NCBI RefSeq assembly: GCF_004963255.1
Contig: NZ_SUGA01000017.1
Coordinates: 1-32,669 of the forward strand
Length of the DNA stretch: 32,669 bases
Source: Mesorhizobium sp.
GTDB taxonomy: Bacteria; Pseudomonadota; Alphaproteobacteria; Rhizobiales; Rhizobiaceae
Direction: 5' to 3'
Position numbers and translations under genes: made by a program. Below, piece after piece: positions 7,798 through 15,745 of this stretch; the first letter of the stretch is position 1, and the number at the start of each line of letters is the position of its first letter. The notes below the pieces were generated by a model. That model saw only the letters and a program-made list of their open reading frames with translations. It had not been told where the DNA came from and searched no databases.

Positions 7798-8101
7798 GAC
7801 GTCGCTCGTTTGCGCGGCGACCTTGCCTCATTTCACCATGGCCCTGCAACCGGGTCGATCAGCCAGTCTTTGCCTACATGCTGAATTTTGAGGCAGTTTT
7901 ACCATTTGGGCAGAATCTAGGCAGCGCTGCGTAAACTTTTCTCACTTGGTCGCAGAACAGCAGATCGAAAAATTTCCCGGCTAATCGGTAACCGGCTGTA
8001 ATCTCATCGTTATCCAGCAATTCCGTTGCGCGCGTTCCCGTCTGGCACGTCGCTTGCACAGAGTATGGTGCGGTGCAAACACAAGCTTGGGAGCGTGTCA
8101 T
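7798..8101. other. Divergent intergenic region upstream of urtA
   Basis: This 304-base gap holds the urtA sigma-54 promoter near its right end. Apart from that the stretch is relatively AT-rich and contains three GGCAG/GGGCAG motifs near 7892, 7909 and 7920. No convincing gene or NtrC site of the GCAC-N7-GTGC form was seen. Confidence 0.5.
8042..8058 (+). promoter_or_regulatory. Sigma-54 (RpoN) promoter of urtA
   Basis: CTGGCACGTCGCTTGCA matches the sigma-54 consensus (TGGCACG-N4-TTGCW) at every conserved position. The -24 GG (8044-8045) and -12 GC (8056-8057) are separated by exactly ten bases. Transcription should start near 8069, about 33 bases before the urtA ATG. It implies control by RpoN plus an activator, most plausibly NtrC, when nitrogen is limiting. 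Confidence 0.88.
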
Positions 8102-9412
8102 ATGAGGGGTAACTTCGCGAAAATAACAAAGATCCTGTCGGCGGGCGTCGTCGCGGCTGGCCTGCTGGCGTCGGCTTCCGCCAAGGCGGCGGAAGACACG
8201 ATCAAGGTCGGTATTCTCCATTCGCTGTCGGGGACCATGGCGATTTCGGAGACGACGCTGAAAGACGTCATGCTGATGCTGATCGACGAGCAGAACGCCA
8301 AGGGCGGCCTGCTCGGCAAGAAACTGGAAGCCGTGGTCGTCGACCCGGCGTCCAATTGGCCGCTGTTCGCGGAGAAGGCGCGCGAGCTGATTTCCAAGGA
8401 CAAGGTCGCCGCCGTGTTCGGCTGCTGGACCTCGGTGTCGCGCAAGTCGGTGCTGCCGGTGTTCTCGGAGCTCGACAACATCCTGTTCTATCCCGTCCAG
8501 TATGAGGGCGAGGAAAGCGAGCGCAACGTCTTCTACACCGGCGCTGCGCCGAACCAGCAGGCCATTCCGGCCGTCGATTACCTGATGAGCGCCGATGGCG
8601 GCTCGGTGAAGCGCTGGGTGCTCGAAGGCACCGACTATGTCTATCCGCGCACCACCAACAAGATCCTCGAAGCCTACCTCAAGTCGAAGGGCGTGCCGGC
8701 CGAGGACATCATGGTCAACTACACGCCGTTCGGCTTCTCCGACTGGCAGACCGAGGTCTCGGCAATCAAGAAGTTCGGCTCGGCCGGCAAGAAGACCGCG
8801 GTGGTCTCGACCGTCAACGGCGATGCCAACGTGCCGTTCTACAAGGAACTCGGCAACCAGGGCATCAAGGCCGAGGACATCCCGGTCATGGCCTTCTCCG
8901 TTGGCGAGGAAGAGCTCGCCGGTCTCGACACCAAGCCGCTGGTCGGCCATCTCGCCGCCTGGAACTATTTCGAGAGCGTCAACACGCCCGAGAACAAGAA
9001 GTTCATCGCCGACTGGCACAAGTTCATCAAGAACAACAAGCGCACCACCAACGACCCGATGGAAGCTCACTATATCGGCTTCAACATGTGGGTGAAGGCG
9101 GTCCAGAAGGCCGGCACCACCGATCCGGACAAAGTCATCGACGCCATGGTCGGCGTTTCGGTGCCGAACCTGACCGGCGGCTATTCGGCGATGATGCCGA
9201 ACCACCACATCACGAAGCCGGTGCTGATCGGTGAAATCCAGGCCAATGGCCAGTTCCAGACGGTCTCTAAGACGCCCGGCCTGGTGATGGGCGACGAATG
9301 GTCCGACTACCTGCCCGATTCCAAGGACCTGATTTCCGATTGGCGCGCGCCGCTTAGCTGCGGCAACTTCAATGTCAAAACCGGCAAGTGCGGCGGTAAG
9401 GGCACCAACTGA
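8102..9412 (+). CDS. urtA: Urea ABC transporter, periplasmic substrate-binding protein
   Basis: A 436-aa periplasmic binding protein of the branched-chain amino acid/amide type that captures urea for the UrtBCDE permease. A Sec signal ends near ASAKA|AED (about residue 30). The mature start DTIKVGILHSLSGTMAISE, VAAVFGCWTSVSRKSVLPVF, LFYPVQYEGEE, YVYPRTTNKILEAYL and the C-terminal GNFNVKTGKCGGKG are typical of UrtA rather than of LivJ. The ATG at 8102 is chosen over the GTG/TTG starts upstream because it has GGGAG eight bases before it, opens directly into the signal peptide and lies downstream of the sigma-54 promoter. It is first in urtABCDE. Two hairpins separate it from urtB. Confidence 0.96.
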   Translation: MRGNFAKITKILSAGVVAAGLLASASAKAAEDTIKVGILHSLSGTMAISETTLKDVMLMLIDEQNAKGGLLGKKLEAVVVDPASNWPLFAEKARELISKDKVAAVFGCWTSVSRKSVLPVFSELDNILFYPVQYEGEESERNVFYTGAAPNQQAIPAVDYLMSADGGSVKRWVLEGTDYVYPRTTNKILEAYLKSKGVPAEDIMVNYTPFGFSDWQTEVSAIKKFGSAGKKTAVVSTVNGDANVPFYKELGNQGIKAEDIPVMAFSVGEEELAGLDTKPLVGHLAAWNYFESVNTPENKKFIADWHKFIKNNKRTTNDPMEAHYIGFNMWVKAVQKAGTTDPDKVIDAMVGVSVPNLTGGYSAMMPNHHITKPVLIGEIQANGQFQTVSKTPGLVMGDEWSDYLPDSKDLISDWRAPLSCGNFNVKTGKCGGKGTN

Positions 9413-9418
9413 TCCTCC

Positions 9419-9445
9419 CGGGCTGGACCATCAGGTCCGAGCCCA
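9419..9445 (+). other. Intercistronic hairpin 1 (urtA-urtB)
   Basis: GGGCT-GGACC (9419-9428) pairs with GGTCC-GAGCCC (9434-9444) around a short loop with one bulged base. There is no T-run. It lies just after the urtA stop and is probably an RNA structure protecting the 3' end of the urtA message. Confidence 0.5.
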
Positions 9446-9454
9446 AGACTGCGT

Positions 9455-9487
9455 GCGTCCGGACGGTTTCCTCCACCGTCCGGACGC
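9455..9487 (+). other. Intercistronic hairpin 2 (urtA-urtB), 13-bp perfect stem
   Basis: GCGTCCGGACGGT (9455-9467) pairs perfectly with ACCGTCCGGACGC (9475-9487) around a seven-base loop. No T-run follows, so full termination is unlikely. Such a structure behind a binding-protein gene commonly stabilises that part of the mRNA or causes partial termination, raising binding protein over permease. Confidence 0.65.
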
Positions 9488-9518
9488 CCATTAAACCCTC
9501 AAGGGTCGCCAAATACCG

Positions 9519-11135
9519 ATGAAGATCTTCCGTGCGATTGGCCTCACGCTTTTGTTCCTGCTGACGACGCTGTCGTCCTCGGGCGCTGCGGAAGCCGATC
9601 TGCGTGCCATCATCGCCAAATTCGCGACAGCTGCGGACTTTTCCGAGACTGGAGCTATCGTTCGCGAGTTGACAGCCACGGGCGATCCGGCTGTCGAACG
9701 GCCGCTTGCCGCATTGGCGGAAGGCAATCTTTACATTCGGGCCGCCGACTCGATGGTGTTTGTCGGCAAGGAAGGCAGCGACAGCATCCAGCTTTTCGAC
9801 CCGCTGAGCGGCGAGGCAGCGGGCGAGGCTTCCGCAGATGACTTAACCCAGATCGGCGTCAACAACACCTTGCGCCGCACCATCCGCGATGCATTGGGCA
9901 CGCTGACGCTTGGTTCCAAGGATCCGACTGTCCGCATCGCCGCCGCCGACACTATGTTCAAGACACCTGATGCCGCCAACATCGAGCCGCTCGACGCAGC
10001 GATCGCCAGTGAAACCGTGGCGAGCGTCAAGGCTTTGCTGGAGCAGGCGCGTGGCGCTTCCATACTGGTTTCGGACAAGCCCGATACGGACAAGCTCGCC
10101 GCAATTGCCTTGATCGGCGCCCGCGGCGACCGCGACGCGCTCTCGCTCCTCACCTCCGTCGAGGCCAACGCCTCCGGAGCGGTCAAGGAAGCGGCGACGG
10201 CCGCAATCGCGAGTATCAATTCGACGCTGGCATTTTGGGATGCCGGGCAGAACATCTGGTACGGCATCTCGCTCGGATCGGTGCTGCTGCTCGCGGCAAT
10301 CGGCCTCGCCATCACCTTCGGCGTCATGGGCGTCATCAACATGGCGCATGGCGAGATGGTCATGCTCGGCGCCTATACCACATTCGTCGTCCAGCAGGTG
10401 ATCCGCACCTCGTTTCCCGGCCTGTTCGACTGGTCGCTGGTGATCGCGCTGCCGCTCGCCTTCCTGGTCGCGGCGCTTGTCGGGCTGGCGATCGAGCGCG
10501 GCATCATCCGCTTCCTCTATGGCCGTCCGCTGGAGACGCTGCTGGCCACCTGGGGCGTTTCGTTGATCCTGCAGCAGGCGGTGCGGACCATTTTCGGGCC
10601 GACCAACCAGGAGGTGGGCAATCCGTCCTGGATGTCCGGCTCGTTCGATATCGGCCAGCTCGCGATCACCTGGAACCGGCTGTGGATCCTGGTGTTCGCG
10701 CTAGCGGTGTTCGGCGTCCTGCTCTACGTCATGAAGCGCACGCCCTGGGGGCTGCAGATGCGCGCCGTGACCGCCAACCGGCGCATGGCGGCCTCCATGG
10801 GCATCAAGACGCCTTGGGTCGACGCGCTGACCTTCGCGCTGGGCTCCGGCATTGCGGGCATCGCCGGCGTGGCGCTCAGCCAGATCGACAACGTGTCGCC
10901 CAATCTCGGCCGCGGCTACATCATCGACAGCTTCATGGTCGTGGTGTTCGGCGGCGTCGGCAATCTGTGGGGCACGCTGGTCGGCGCCTTCTCGCTCGGC
11001 ATCGTCAACAAGTTCCTCGAACCCTATGCCGGCGCGGTGCTCGGCAAGATCGTCGTCCTGGTGCTGATCATCCTGTTCATCCAGAAGCGCCCGCGCGGCC
11101 TGTTCGCGCTGAAGGGCAGGGCGGTGGAAGCATGA
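9519..11135 (+). CDS. urtB: Urea ABC transporter, permease subunit UrtB
   Basis: A 538-aa inner-membrane permease. It starts with a signal-like segment (MKIFRAIGLTLLFLLTTLSS). An alpha-helical extracytoplasmic region of about 200 residues follows (Ala-rich, including RDALGTLTLGSKDPTVRIAA), typical of UrtB and absent from LivH. The permease core from about residue 245 contains GVMGVINMAHGEMVMLGAYT, the usual signature of this permease family, then several helices up to VLVLIILFIQKRPRGLFALK. The ATG at 9519 has only a weak AGGG upstream. Its TGA overlaps the ATG of urtC (ATGA), indicating translational coupling. With UrtC it forms the membrane channel for urea. Confidence 0.95.
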   Translation: MKIFRAIGLTLLFLLTTLSSSGAAEADLRAIIAKFATAADFSETGAIVRELTATGDPAVERPLAALAEGNLYIRAADSMVFVGKEGSDSIQLFDPLSGEAAGEASADDLTQIGVNNTLRRTIRDALGTLTLGSKDPTVRIAAADTMFKTPDAANIEPLDAAIASETVASVKALLEQARGASILVSDKPDTDKLAAIALIGARGDRDALSLLTSVEANASGAVKEAATAAIASINSTLAFWDAGQNIWYGISLGSVLLLAAIGLAITFGVMGVINMAHGEMVMLGAYTTFVVQQVIRTSFPGLFDWSLVIALPLAFLVAALVGLAIERGIIRFLYGRPLETLLATWGVSLILQQAVRTIFGPTNQEVGNPSWMSGSFDIGQLAITWNRLWILVFALAVFGVLLYVMKRTPWGLQMRAVTANRRMAASMGIKTPWVDALTFALGSGIAGIAGVALSQIDNVSPNLGRGYIIDSFMVVVFGGVGNLWGTLVGAFSLGIVNKFLEPYAGAVLGKIVVLVLIILFIQKRPRGLFALKGRAVEA

Positions 11136-12355
11136 TCGCGCAGCGCTTCTTTTCCGCCGACCATCGCATTGCCATTACGATCGTCGCGCTGCTCGCGGCA
11201 GCCATCATCGTGCCGCTGCTCAACCTCGCGGTGTCGCCGCAAAGCGCTTTCTACATCCCGCCTTACATCGTGGCGCTGGTCGGCAAATATCTCTGCTACG
11301 CTCTGCTGGCCCTCGCGCTCGACCTGGTCTGGGGCTATTGCGGCATCCTTTCGCTCGGCCACGGCGCCTTTTTCGCGCTCGGCGGCTATGCGATGGGCAT
11401 GTATCTGATGCGCCAGATCGGTTCGCGCGGCGTCTACGGCAATCCGATCCTGCCCGACTTCATGGTGTTCCTGAACTACAAGGAGCTGCCCTGGTTCTGG
11501 TACGGCTTCGACCATTTCTGGTTCGCGGCGCTGATGGTGTTGGCCGTGCCCGGCCTGCTTGCCTTCGTCTTCGGCTGGTTCGCCTTCCGCAGCCGCGTCA
11601 CCGGCGTTTATCTCTCGATCATCACCCAGGCGATGACCTATGCGCTGCTGCTCGCCTTCTTCCGCAACGACATGGGCTTCGGCGGCAACAACGGCCTGAC
11701 CGATTTCAAGGACATTCTCGGCTTCAGCGTGCAGGCGGACGCGACGCGCTCGGCGCTGTTTGCGGCGAGCGCCGTCACGCTCGCGCTTGCCGTCTTCGTG
11801 ACCGCGGCCATCGTGCGTTCCAAATACGGCAAGCTGCTGATGGCCGTGCGCGACGCCGAGAGCCGCACCCGCTTCCTTGGCTGGCGGGCGGAGAACGTGA
11901 AGCTGTTCGCCTTCACCGTCTCGGCAATCATGGCCGGCATCGCCGGCGCGCTCTACGTGCCGCAGGTCGGCATCATCAATCCCGGCGAATTCGATCCGGC
12001 GAACTCGATCGAGGTGGTGATCTGGACCGCCGTCGGCGGGCGCGGCACCATCGTCGGCCCGATCATCGGCGCGCTGCTCGTCAATGCCGGCAAATCCTGG
12101 TTCACCGGCGTGCTGCCGGAATTCTGGCTGTTCGCGCTGGGCGGGCTGTTCGTCGCCGTCACGCTGCTGCTGCCCAAGGGCATCGTGGGTATGTGGGACG
12201 GCTGGCGCGGCAAGGCCAAGGCGCTGCGCGCGGCGTCGCTTGCCGCGGAAGCCGGCGCCGATCCAGAGATGCCGGAGCCGAAGATCGTTCGCTCGGCGGC
12301 AAGGACGCCCGGCGCCTGGTCGGCCACCGGTTCCGAGCCGCAGCCGGCGGAGTGA
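11132..12355 (+). CDS. urtC: Urea ABC transporter, permease subunit UrtC
   Basis: A 407-aa inner-membrane permease, partner of UrtB. It is rich in hydrophobic helices from residue 14 on, with the family signature WGYCGILSLGHGAFFALGGY and the later LMAVRDAESRTRFLGW and WTAVGGRGTIVGPIIGALLV. The C-terminus is a short soluble Ala/Pro tail. The ATG at 11132 overlaps the urtB stop by four bases; the same frame is open far upstream inside urtB, but only this start fits the family. urtD begins six bases after its stop. About 400 residues is normal for UrtC. Confidence 0.95.
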   Translation: MIAQRFFSADHRIAITIVALLAAAIIVPLLNLAVSPQSAFYIPPYIVALVGKYLCYALLALALDLVWGYCGILSLGHGAFFALGGYAMGMYLMRQIGSRGVYGNPILPDFMVFLNYKELPWFWYGFDHFWFAALMVLAVPGLLAFVFGWFAFRSRVTGVYLSIITQAMTYALLLAFFRNDMGFGGNNGLTDFKDILGFSVQADATRSALFAASAVTLALAVFVTAAIVRSKYGKLLMAVRDAESRTRFLGWRAENVKLFAFTVSAIMAGIAGALYVPQVGIINPGEFDPANSIEVVIWTAVGGRGTIVGPIIGALLVNAGKSWFTGVLPEFWLFALGGLFVAVTLLLPKGIVGMWDGWRGKAKALRAASLAAEAGADPEMPEPKIVRSAARTPGAWSATGSEPQPAE

Positions 12356-12361
12356 GCGAAC

Positions 12362-13108
12362 ATGAACAAGTCGAACACCATCCTTTATCTCGACGGCGTC
12401 TCGGTTTCCTTCGATGGCTTTCGCGCCATCAACAATTTGTCGCTGGTGCTCGACAGGGGCGAGATGCGGGCGATCATCGGGCCCAACGGCGCCGGCAAGA
12501 CGACGATGATGGACATCGTCACCGGCAAGACGCGGCCCGATGAGGGCGAAGTCTTCTTCGACGGCCAGGTCGATCTCACCCGCCACGACGAGGCCGAGAT
12601 CGCCATGATGGGCATCGGCCGCAAATTCCAGAAGCCGACCGTCTTCGAGAGCCACAGCGTCGAGGACAATCTTATGCTGGCGCTGAAGGGACCGCGTTCG
12701 ATATTTCCGGCGCTGTTCCATCGCCGTTCCGCCGCCGAGGCGCGGCGCATCGACGACATACTCGGCATCATCCGTCTCGGCGACAAGCGCGACGAGCTCG
12801 CAGCCAATCTCAGCCACGGCCAGAAGCAGTGGCTGGAGATCGGCATGCTGTTGGCGCAGGACCCGAAGCTGCTGCTGGTAGACGAGCCGGTCGCCGGCAT
12901 GACCGATGCCGAGACCGAGGAGACCGCGCGCCTGCTCAAGGACATCGCGCGCGATCACTCGGTGGTGGTCGTCGAGCACGACATGCATTTCGTGCGCGAG
13001 CTCGGCGTCAAGGTCACCTGCCTGCATGAGGGCTCGGTGCTCTCGGAAGGCACGCTCGACTTCGTCTCGGCGGACGAGCGCGTCGTCGAAGTCTATCTGG
13101 GGCGCTGA
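12362..13108 (+). CDS. urtD: Urea ABC transporter, ATP-binding subunit UrtD
   Basis: A 248-aa ABC ATPase that powers the UrtBC permease. The Walker A motif is GPNGAGKTT (40-48), the Q-loop region IGRKFQKPTVF lies near 85-95, the signature LSHGQ is at 150-154 and Walker B KLLLVDEP at 169-176. A switch His follows in VVVVEHDMHFV. The signature is LSHGQKQWLEI instead of the general LSGGQ, which is characteristic of UrtD. It lies six bases after urtC in the same operon. Confidence 0.95.
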   Translation: MNKSNTILYLDGVSVSFDGFRAINNLSLVLDRGEMRAIIGPNGAGKTTMMDIVTGKTRPDEGEVFFDGQVDLTRHDEAEIAMMGIGRKFQKPTVFESHSVEDNLMLALKGPRSIFPALFHRRSAAEARRIDDILGIIRLGDKRDELAANLSHGQKQWLEIGMLLAQDPKLLLVDEPVAGMTDAETEETARLLKDIARDHSVVVVEHDMHFVRELGVKVTCLHEGSVLSEGTLDFVSADERVVEVYLGR

Positions 13109-13178
13109 GCATGGTCTGGCGGGTTCCATTCTATCGTTTCGATTTCGCTTTCCTGAAGCGCTGGAGAAGGGGCTGACC

Positions 13179-13874
13179 ATGCTCGAAGTCTCCAATGCCA
13201 CGCTTCACTATGGCGCCGCCCAGGCGCTGCGCGGCGTTTCGCTGAAGGCGGGCGCCGGCAAGATCACTTGCGTGCTCGGCCGCAATGGCGTCGGCAAGAC
13301 CAGTTTGATGAGATCGATCGTCGGCCACCACCGGCTGACGAGCGGAAGCGTTGCCTTCGAGGGGAAGGCGCTCGACCGGAGCGCGGCGTATGACCGCGCC
13401 CGGTCGGGCATCGCATTCGTGCCGCAGGGCAGGGAGGTCTTTCCCCTGCTGACGGTGCGCGAGAACCTGGAATCCGGTTTCGCGCCACTGCGGCGCGCGG
13501 ACCGCAACATCCCGGCGCATGTCTTCGAGCTGTTTCCGGTGCTGAAGCAGATGCTCGGCCGCCGCGGCGGCGATCTCTCCGGCGGCCAGCAGCAGCAGCT
13601 CGCCATCGGCCGGGCGCTGGTGATGCGGCCGAAGCTCCTGGTGCTCGACGAGCCGACCGAAGGCATCCAGCCGTCGATCATCAAGGATATCGGCCGCGCC
13701 ATCCGCTATCTGCGCGACCAGGCGGGGATAGCGGTGCTTCTGGTCGAGCAATATCTCGACTTCTGCCGCGAGCTAGCCGACGAGGTTAACATCATGGATC
13801 GCGGCCAGATCGTGCATACGGGTCCGGCGGAAGACCTCGACAGGGCGGATGTGCGGAAGTTCCTCACGGTGTAA
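13179..13874 (+). CDS. urtE: Urea ABC transporter, ATP-binding subunit UrtE
   Basis: A 231-aa second ABC ATPase, forming the nucleotide-binding pair with UrtD. Walker A GRNGVGKTS is at 34-42, the Q-loop in FVPQGREVFPLLTVRENL near 80-97, the signature LSGGQQQQ at 133-140, Walker B LLVLDEP at 153-159 and the switch His position is replaced by Gln in LLVEQYLDF, which is usual for LivF/UrtE proteins. The ATG at 13179 follows GAAGGGG and is preferred over longer in-frame extensions that run back into urtD. It is the last gene of urtABCDE. No urease genes follow; a repeat element begins ten bases after the stop. Confidence 0.95.
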   Translation: MLEVSNATLHYGAAQALRGVSLKAGAGKITCVLGRNGVGKTSLMRSIVGHHRLTSGSVAFEGKALDRSAAYDRARSGIAFVPQGREVFPLLTVRENLESGFAPLRRADRNIPAHVFELFPVLKQMLGRRGGDLSGGQQQQLAIGRALVMRPKLLVLDEPTEGIQPSIIKDIGRAIRYLRDQAGIAVLLVEQYLDFCRELADEVNIMDRGQIVHTGPAEDLDRADVRKFLTV

Positions 13875-13884
13875 TTCGCGTCGT

Positions 13885-14090
13885 CGTCATCCTTGGGCGA
13901 AGCAAGGAGCGAAGCGACGTGGCGCAGACCCAAAGATCCGTTCCGTGACGTTGGCCGAAGAGTGCTGCGCTCGGAACAGGTTCTTTGCGCAGCGCCATTC
14001 CAAATTCCACACCATCAGTAACGCTTCCAAGTAACGGCGTGGATCCTCGGGTCTTCGCTCCGCTTCGTGTCGCTGCGCCCAAGGATGACG
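13885..14090. repeat. RIME-like intergenic palindromic element
   Basis: About 206 bases bounded by perfect 15-base terminal inverted repeats, CGTCATCCTTGGGCG at the left and CGCCCAAGGATGACG at the right. The inversion continues imperfectly inward (GGAGCGAAGCGACG against CGCTCCGCTTCGTGTCG, and GACCCAAAGATCC against GGATCCTCGGGTC). No reading frame with family resemblance is present. I recall this type as a non-coding mosaic repeat of rhizobial genomes. It could fold into a long hairpin at the 3' end of the urt transcript. Confidence 0.75.
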
Positions 14091-14293
14091 AAGTGTTCGA
14101 CGGCTCTGGCGCGCTCAATACTCCATGCTAGTCTTTTCTTGGCCTTGGTGAGTCGGCCGCTTTCCGTGCCAGTCGCGAATGAGGGGGAAGGCGCGGACAC
14201 TGCCCGCAAGGTCCACGCAAGCAAGCCCGCTTAGCTTTCCCCGCAGTGATTGTCGGTCAATGCGTCCAAAAAGACTTTTGCCAGGGGATGGCG

Positions 14294-14470
14294 ATGGAAC
14301 GTTTTGTCGAGGACTATCAGAAGCGGCGCCTCACGGAGCGCGTCGATATCATGACCGCGATCAACATCCTGATGTCGCAAGGCTATGACGAGGATGATCT
14401 GCTGGGCGAAATGACCAAGGTTTTTTATGTCGACCTTGACGCCTTCAACGACGTGATTGCTCACCACTGA
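14294..14470 (+). CDS. Small acidic hypothetical protein (58 aa)
   Basis: A 58-aa protein (MERFVEDYQKRRLTERVDIM, then INILMSQGYDEDDLLGEMTK and a DAFNDVIAHH end). AGGGG (14283-14287) lies six bases before the ATG at 14294; the ATG at 14288 would leave no spacing. It is helical and acidic with no membrane segment, signal or known motif. Codon use is similar to its neighbours. It stands alone between the repeat behind urtE and the convergent diguanylate cyclase. The 200 bases before it (14091-14287) hold no other gene that I can support. Function unknown. Confidence 0.6.
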   Translation: MERFVEDYQKRRLTERVDIMTAINILMSQGYDEDDLLGEMTKVFYVDLDAFNDVIAHH

Positions 14471-14489
14471 GAGTGAGGCCCCGAAAAGG

Positions 14490-15635
14490 TCATCCGGCGA
14501 GGCGGAAGTCCAGGACGCGATTGCGGCCGGCGCGCTTGGCGGCGTAGAGCGCCTTGTCGGCGGCGCTGAGCACCTTGTCGAAGCTCATGCCCTCGCTGCT
14601 GCCGAAGGCGAAGCCGGCGCTGACCGTGCAGCGCAACGGTCCGGCCTCGGTCTGAACAATGCGCGCCGCGAGCGCGGCCCTGACACGTTCGGCCGCCGCT
14701 TCGGCTGTCTCGGGCAGGGTGCGTTTCAGAACCATGGCGAATTCCTCGCCGCCCATGCGGGCGACGGAGTCGGTGGAGCGCAGATCGGCGGAAAGCACCT
14801 CGGCAAAGACCTTGAGCAGCTCGTCCCCGGCGGCATGACCGAACTCGTCATTGATCGCCTTGAAGCCGTCGAGGTCGAACACCACCACAGCGGTGAAGGC
14901 GTTGACGGGCATCCTGCCGTGCAGGTCGAACAGAGCGCGACGGTTGAGCAGGCCGGTCAAGGCATCGGTTTGCGCCTCGCGCTGATGGTGGCGGGCGAGC
15001 CGTCCCTGGTTGAGCGCCAGCGACAACGCGCCGATACCGGTCATGGAGGCGATCACGATGACGAGGCTCAGGTCCTCCGCCCAGTTGCTCGGCGCGTGAC
15101 CGAGAACAAGTTTGCCATCCCACGCCAGCACTGCCGCGCACAGCACGAAGGATGCCGCGGTGAGTGAATAGAGCAGCGACACGCCGATGAGATGGACGGG
15201 CGCCTCCGCGCGACCCCGCCAATATTCATACGCCGTGCCGAACAGGAGCAGCGCGGCCAAGGCATTCTCCAGCATGAAGCCCAGGCCGTCATAGCCCAGC
15301 GCCATGGGCGGCAGCGCCAGGGCACAGGAAATGCCGACGCCGAGCGCGATAAGCGGCAAGGGCGAGCGCCTGGTCCTGAACTGATGGGCAGCACCGAGCA
15401 TGACCGAGAAACCCAGCAGCAGCACCGCCAGCGTCAGCACGCCAAGGGCCGTTCCTGGCGCCTTGATATAGGCGTCGTAGGCAAAGACTTCGCACACCAC
15501 GACCAGCACGCTGATCGCCCAGGTCAGCAGGAACCGGTCGGAACGAGCGGCCATCCAGGTTCCGAACAGGGTGAGGCTGAGGCAAGCGGCGGAGAAGCCG
15601 ACGGCCAGAAGCAGTGAGTTGTAGTCGAGCAGCAT
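14490..15635 (-). CDS. Membrane-bound diguanylate cyclase (GGDEF)
   Basis: A 381-aa protein predicted to make cyclic di-GMP from two GTP. The N-terminal half has about six membrane helices (residues about 8-205, from LLLAVGFSAACLSLTLFGTW to LSLVIVIASMTGIGALSLAL). A GGDEF domain follows from about 217 (TDALTGLLNRRALFD, VVVFDLDGFKAINDEFGHAAGD). The active-site motif is GGEEF at 295-299, so the cyclase should be active. The inhibitory I-site RSTD (286-289) sits exactly five residues upstream, so product feedback is expected. No EAL domain is present. The ATG at 15635 follows AAGGA. The membrane part is an unassigned sensor. It reads convergently toward the 58-aa gene. Confidence 0.92.
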   Translation of the reverse strand: MLLDYNSLLLAVGFSAACLSLTLFGTWMAARSDRFLLTWAISVLVVVCEVFAYDAYIKAPGTALGVLTLAVLLLGFSVMLGAAHQFRTRRSPLPLIALGVGISCALALPPMALGYDGLGFMLENALAALLLFGTAYEYWRGRAEAPVHLIGVSLLYSLTAASFVLCAAVLAWDGKLVLGHAPSNWAEDLSLVIVIASMTGIGALSLALNQGRLARHHQREAQTDALTGLLNRRALFDLHGRMPVNAFTAVVVFDLDGFKAINDEFGHAAGDELLKVFAEVLSADLRSTDSVARMGGEEFAMVLKRTLPETAEAAAERVRAALAARIVQTEAGPLRCTVSAGFAFGSSEGMSFDKVLSAADKALYAAKRAGRNRVLDFRLAG

Positions 15636-15745
15636 GCGCGTCCTTGCCGGCGCCAGGCTTCTGCAACCTGACGTAGGTCCATTAATGGAGCAAGGAAGTA
15701 TCGATTACGTTACGATCGCCGCGAAGATTGCTGGATTTGCCCTTA

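Noticed and set aside
7985..7998. TCGGTAACCGGCT also present near 20698, considered as a shared operator
   Set aside because: A 13-base match is expected by chance in a window of this size, and the flanks differ.
8055..8076. GCAC-N8-GTGC (and TTGCAC...GTGCAA) just after the sigma-54 promoter, considered as an NtrC site
   Set aside because: Spacing is one base longer than the usual N7 and it overlaps the -12 element and start site, a poor place for an activator.
10235..11131. Long open frame running into urtC from inside urtB (about 300 extra codons)
   Set aside because: It is the +1 shadow of urtB, Arg/His-rich and without family resemblance; urtC clearly starts at the ATG at 11132.
11024..13201. 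A 725-codon open frame opposite urtB-urtE
   Set aside because: Composition typical of antisense frames in GC-rich DNA; the plus strand encodes UrtC and UrtD with all motifs.
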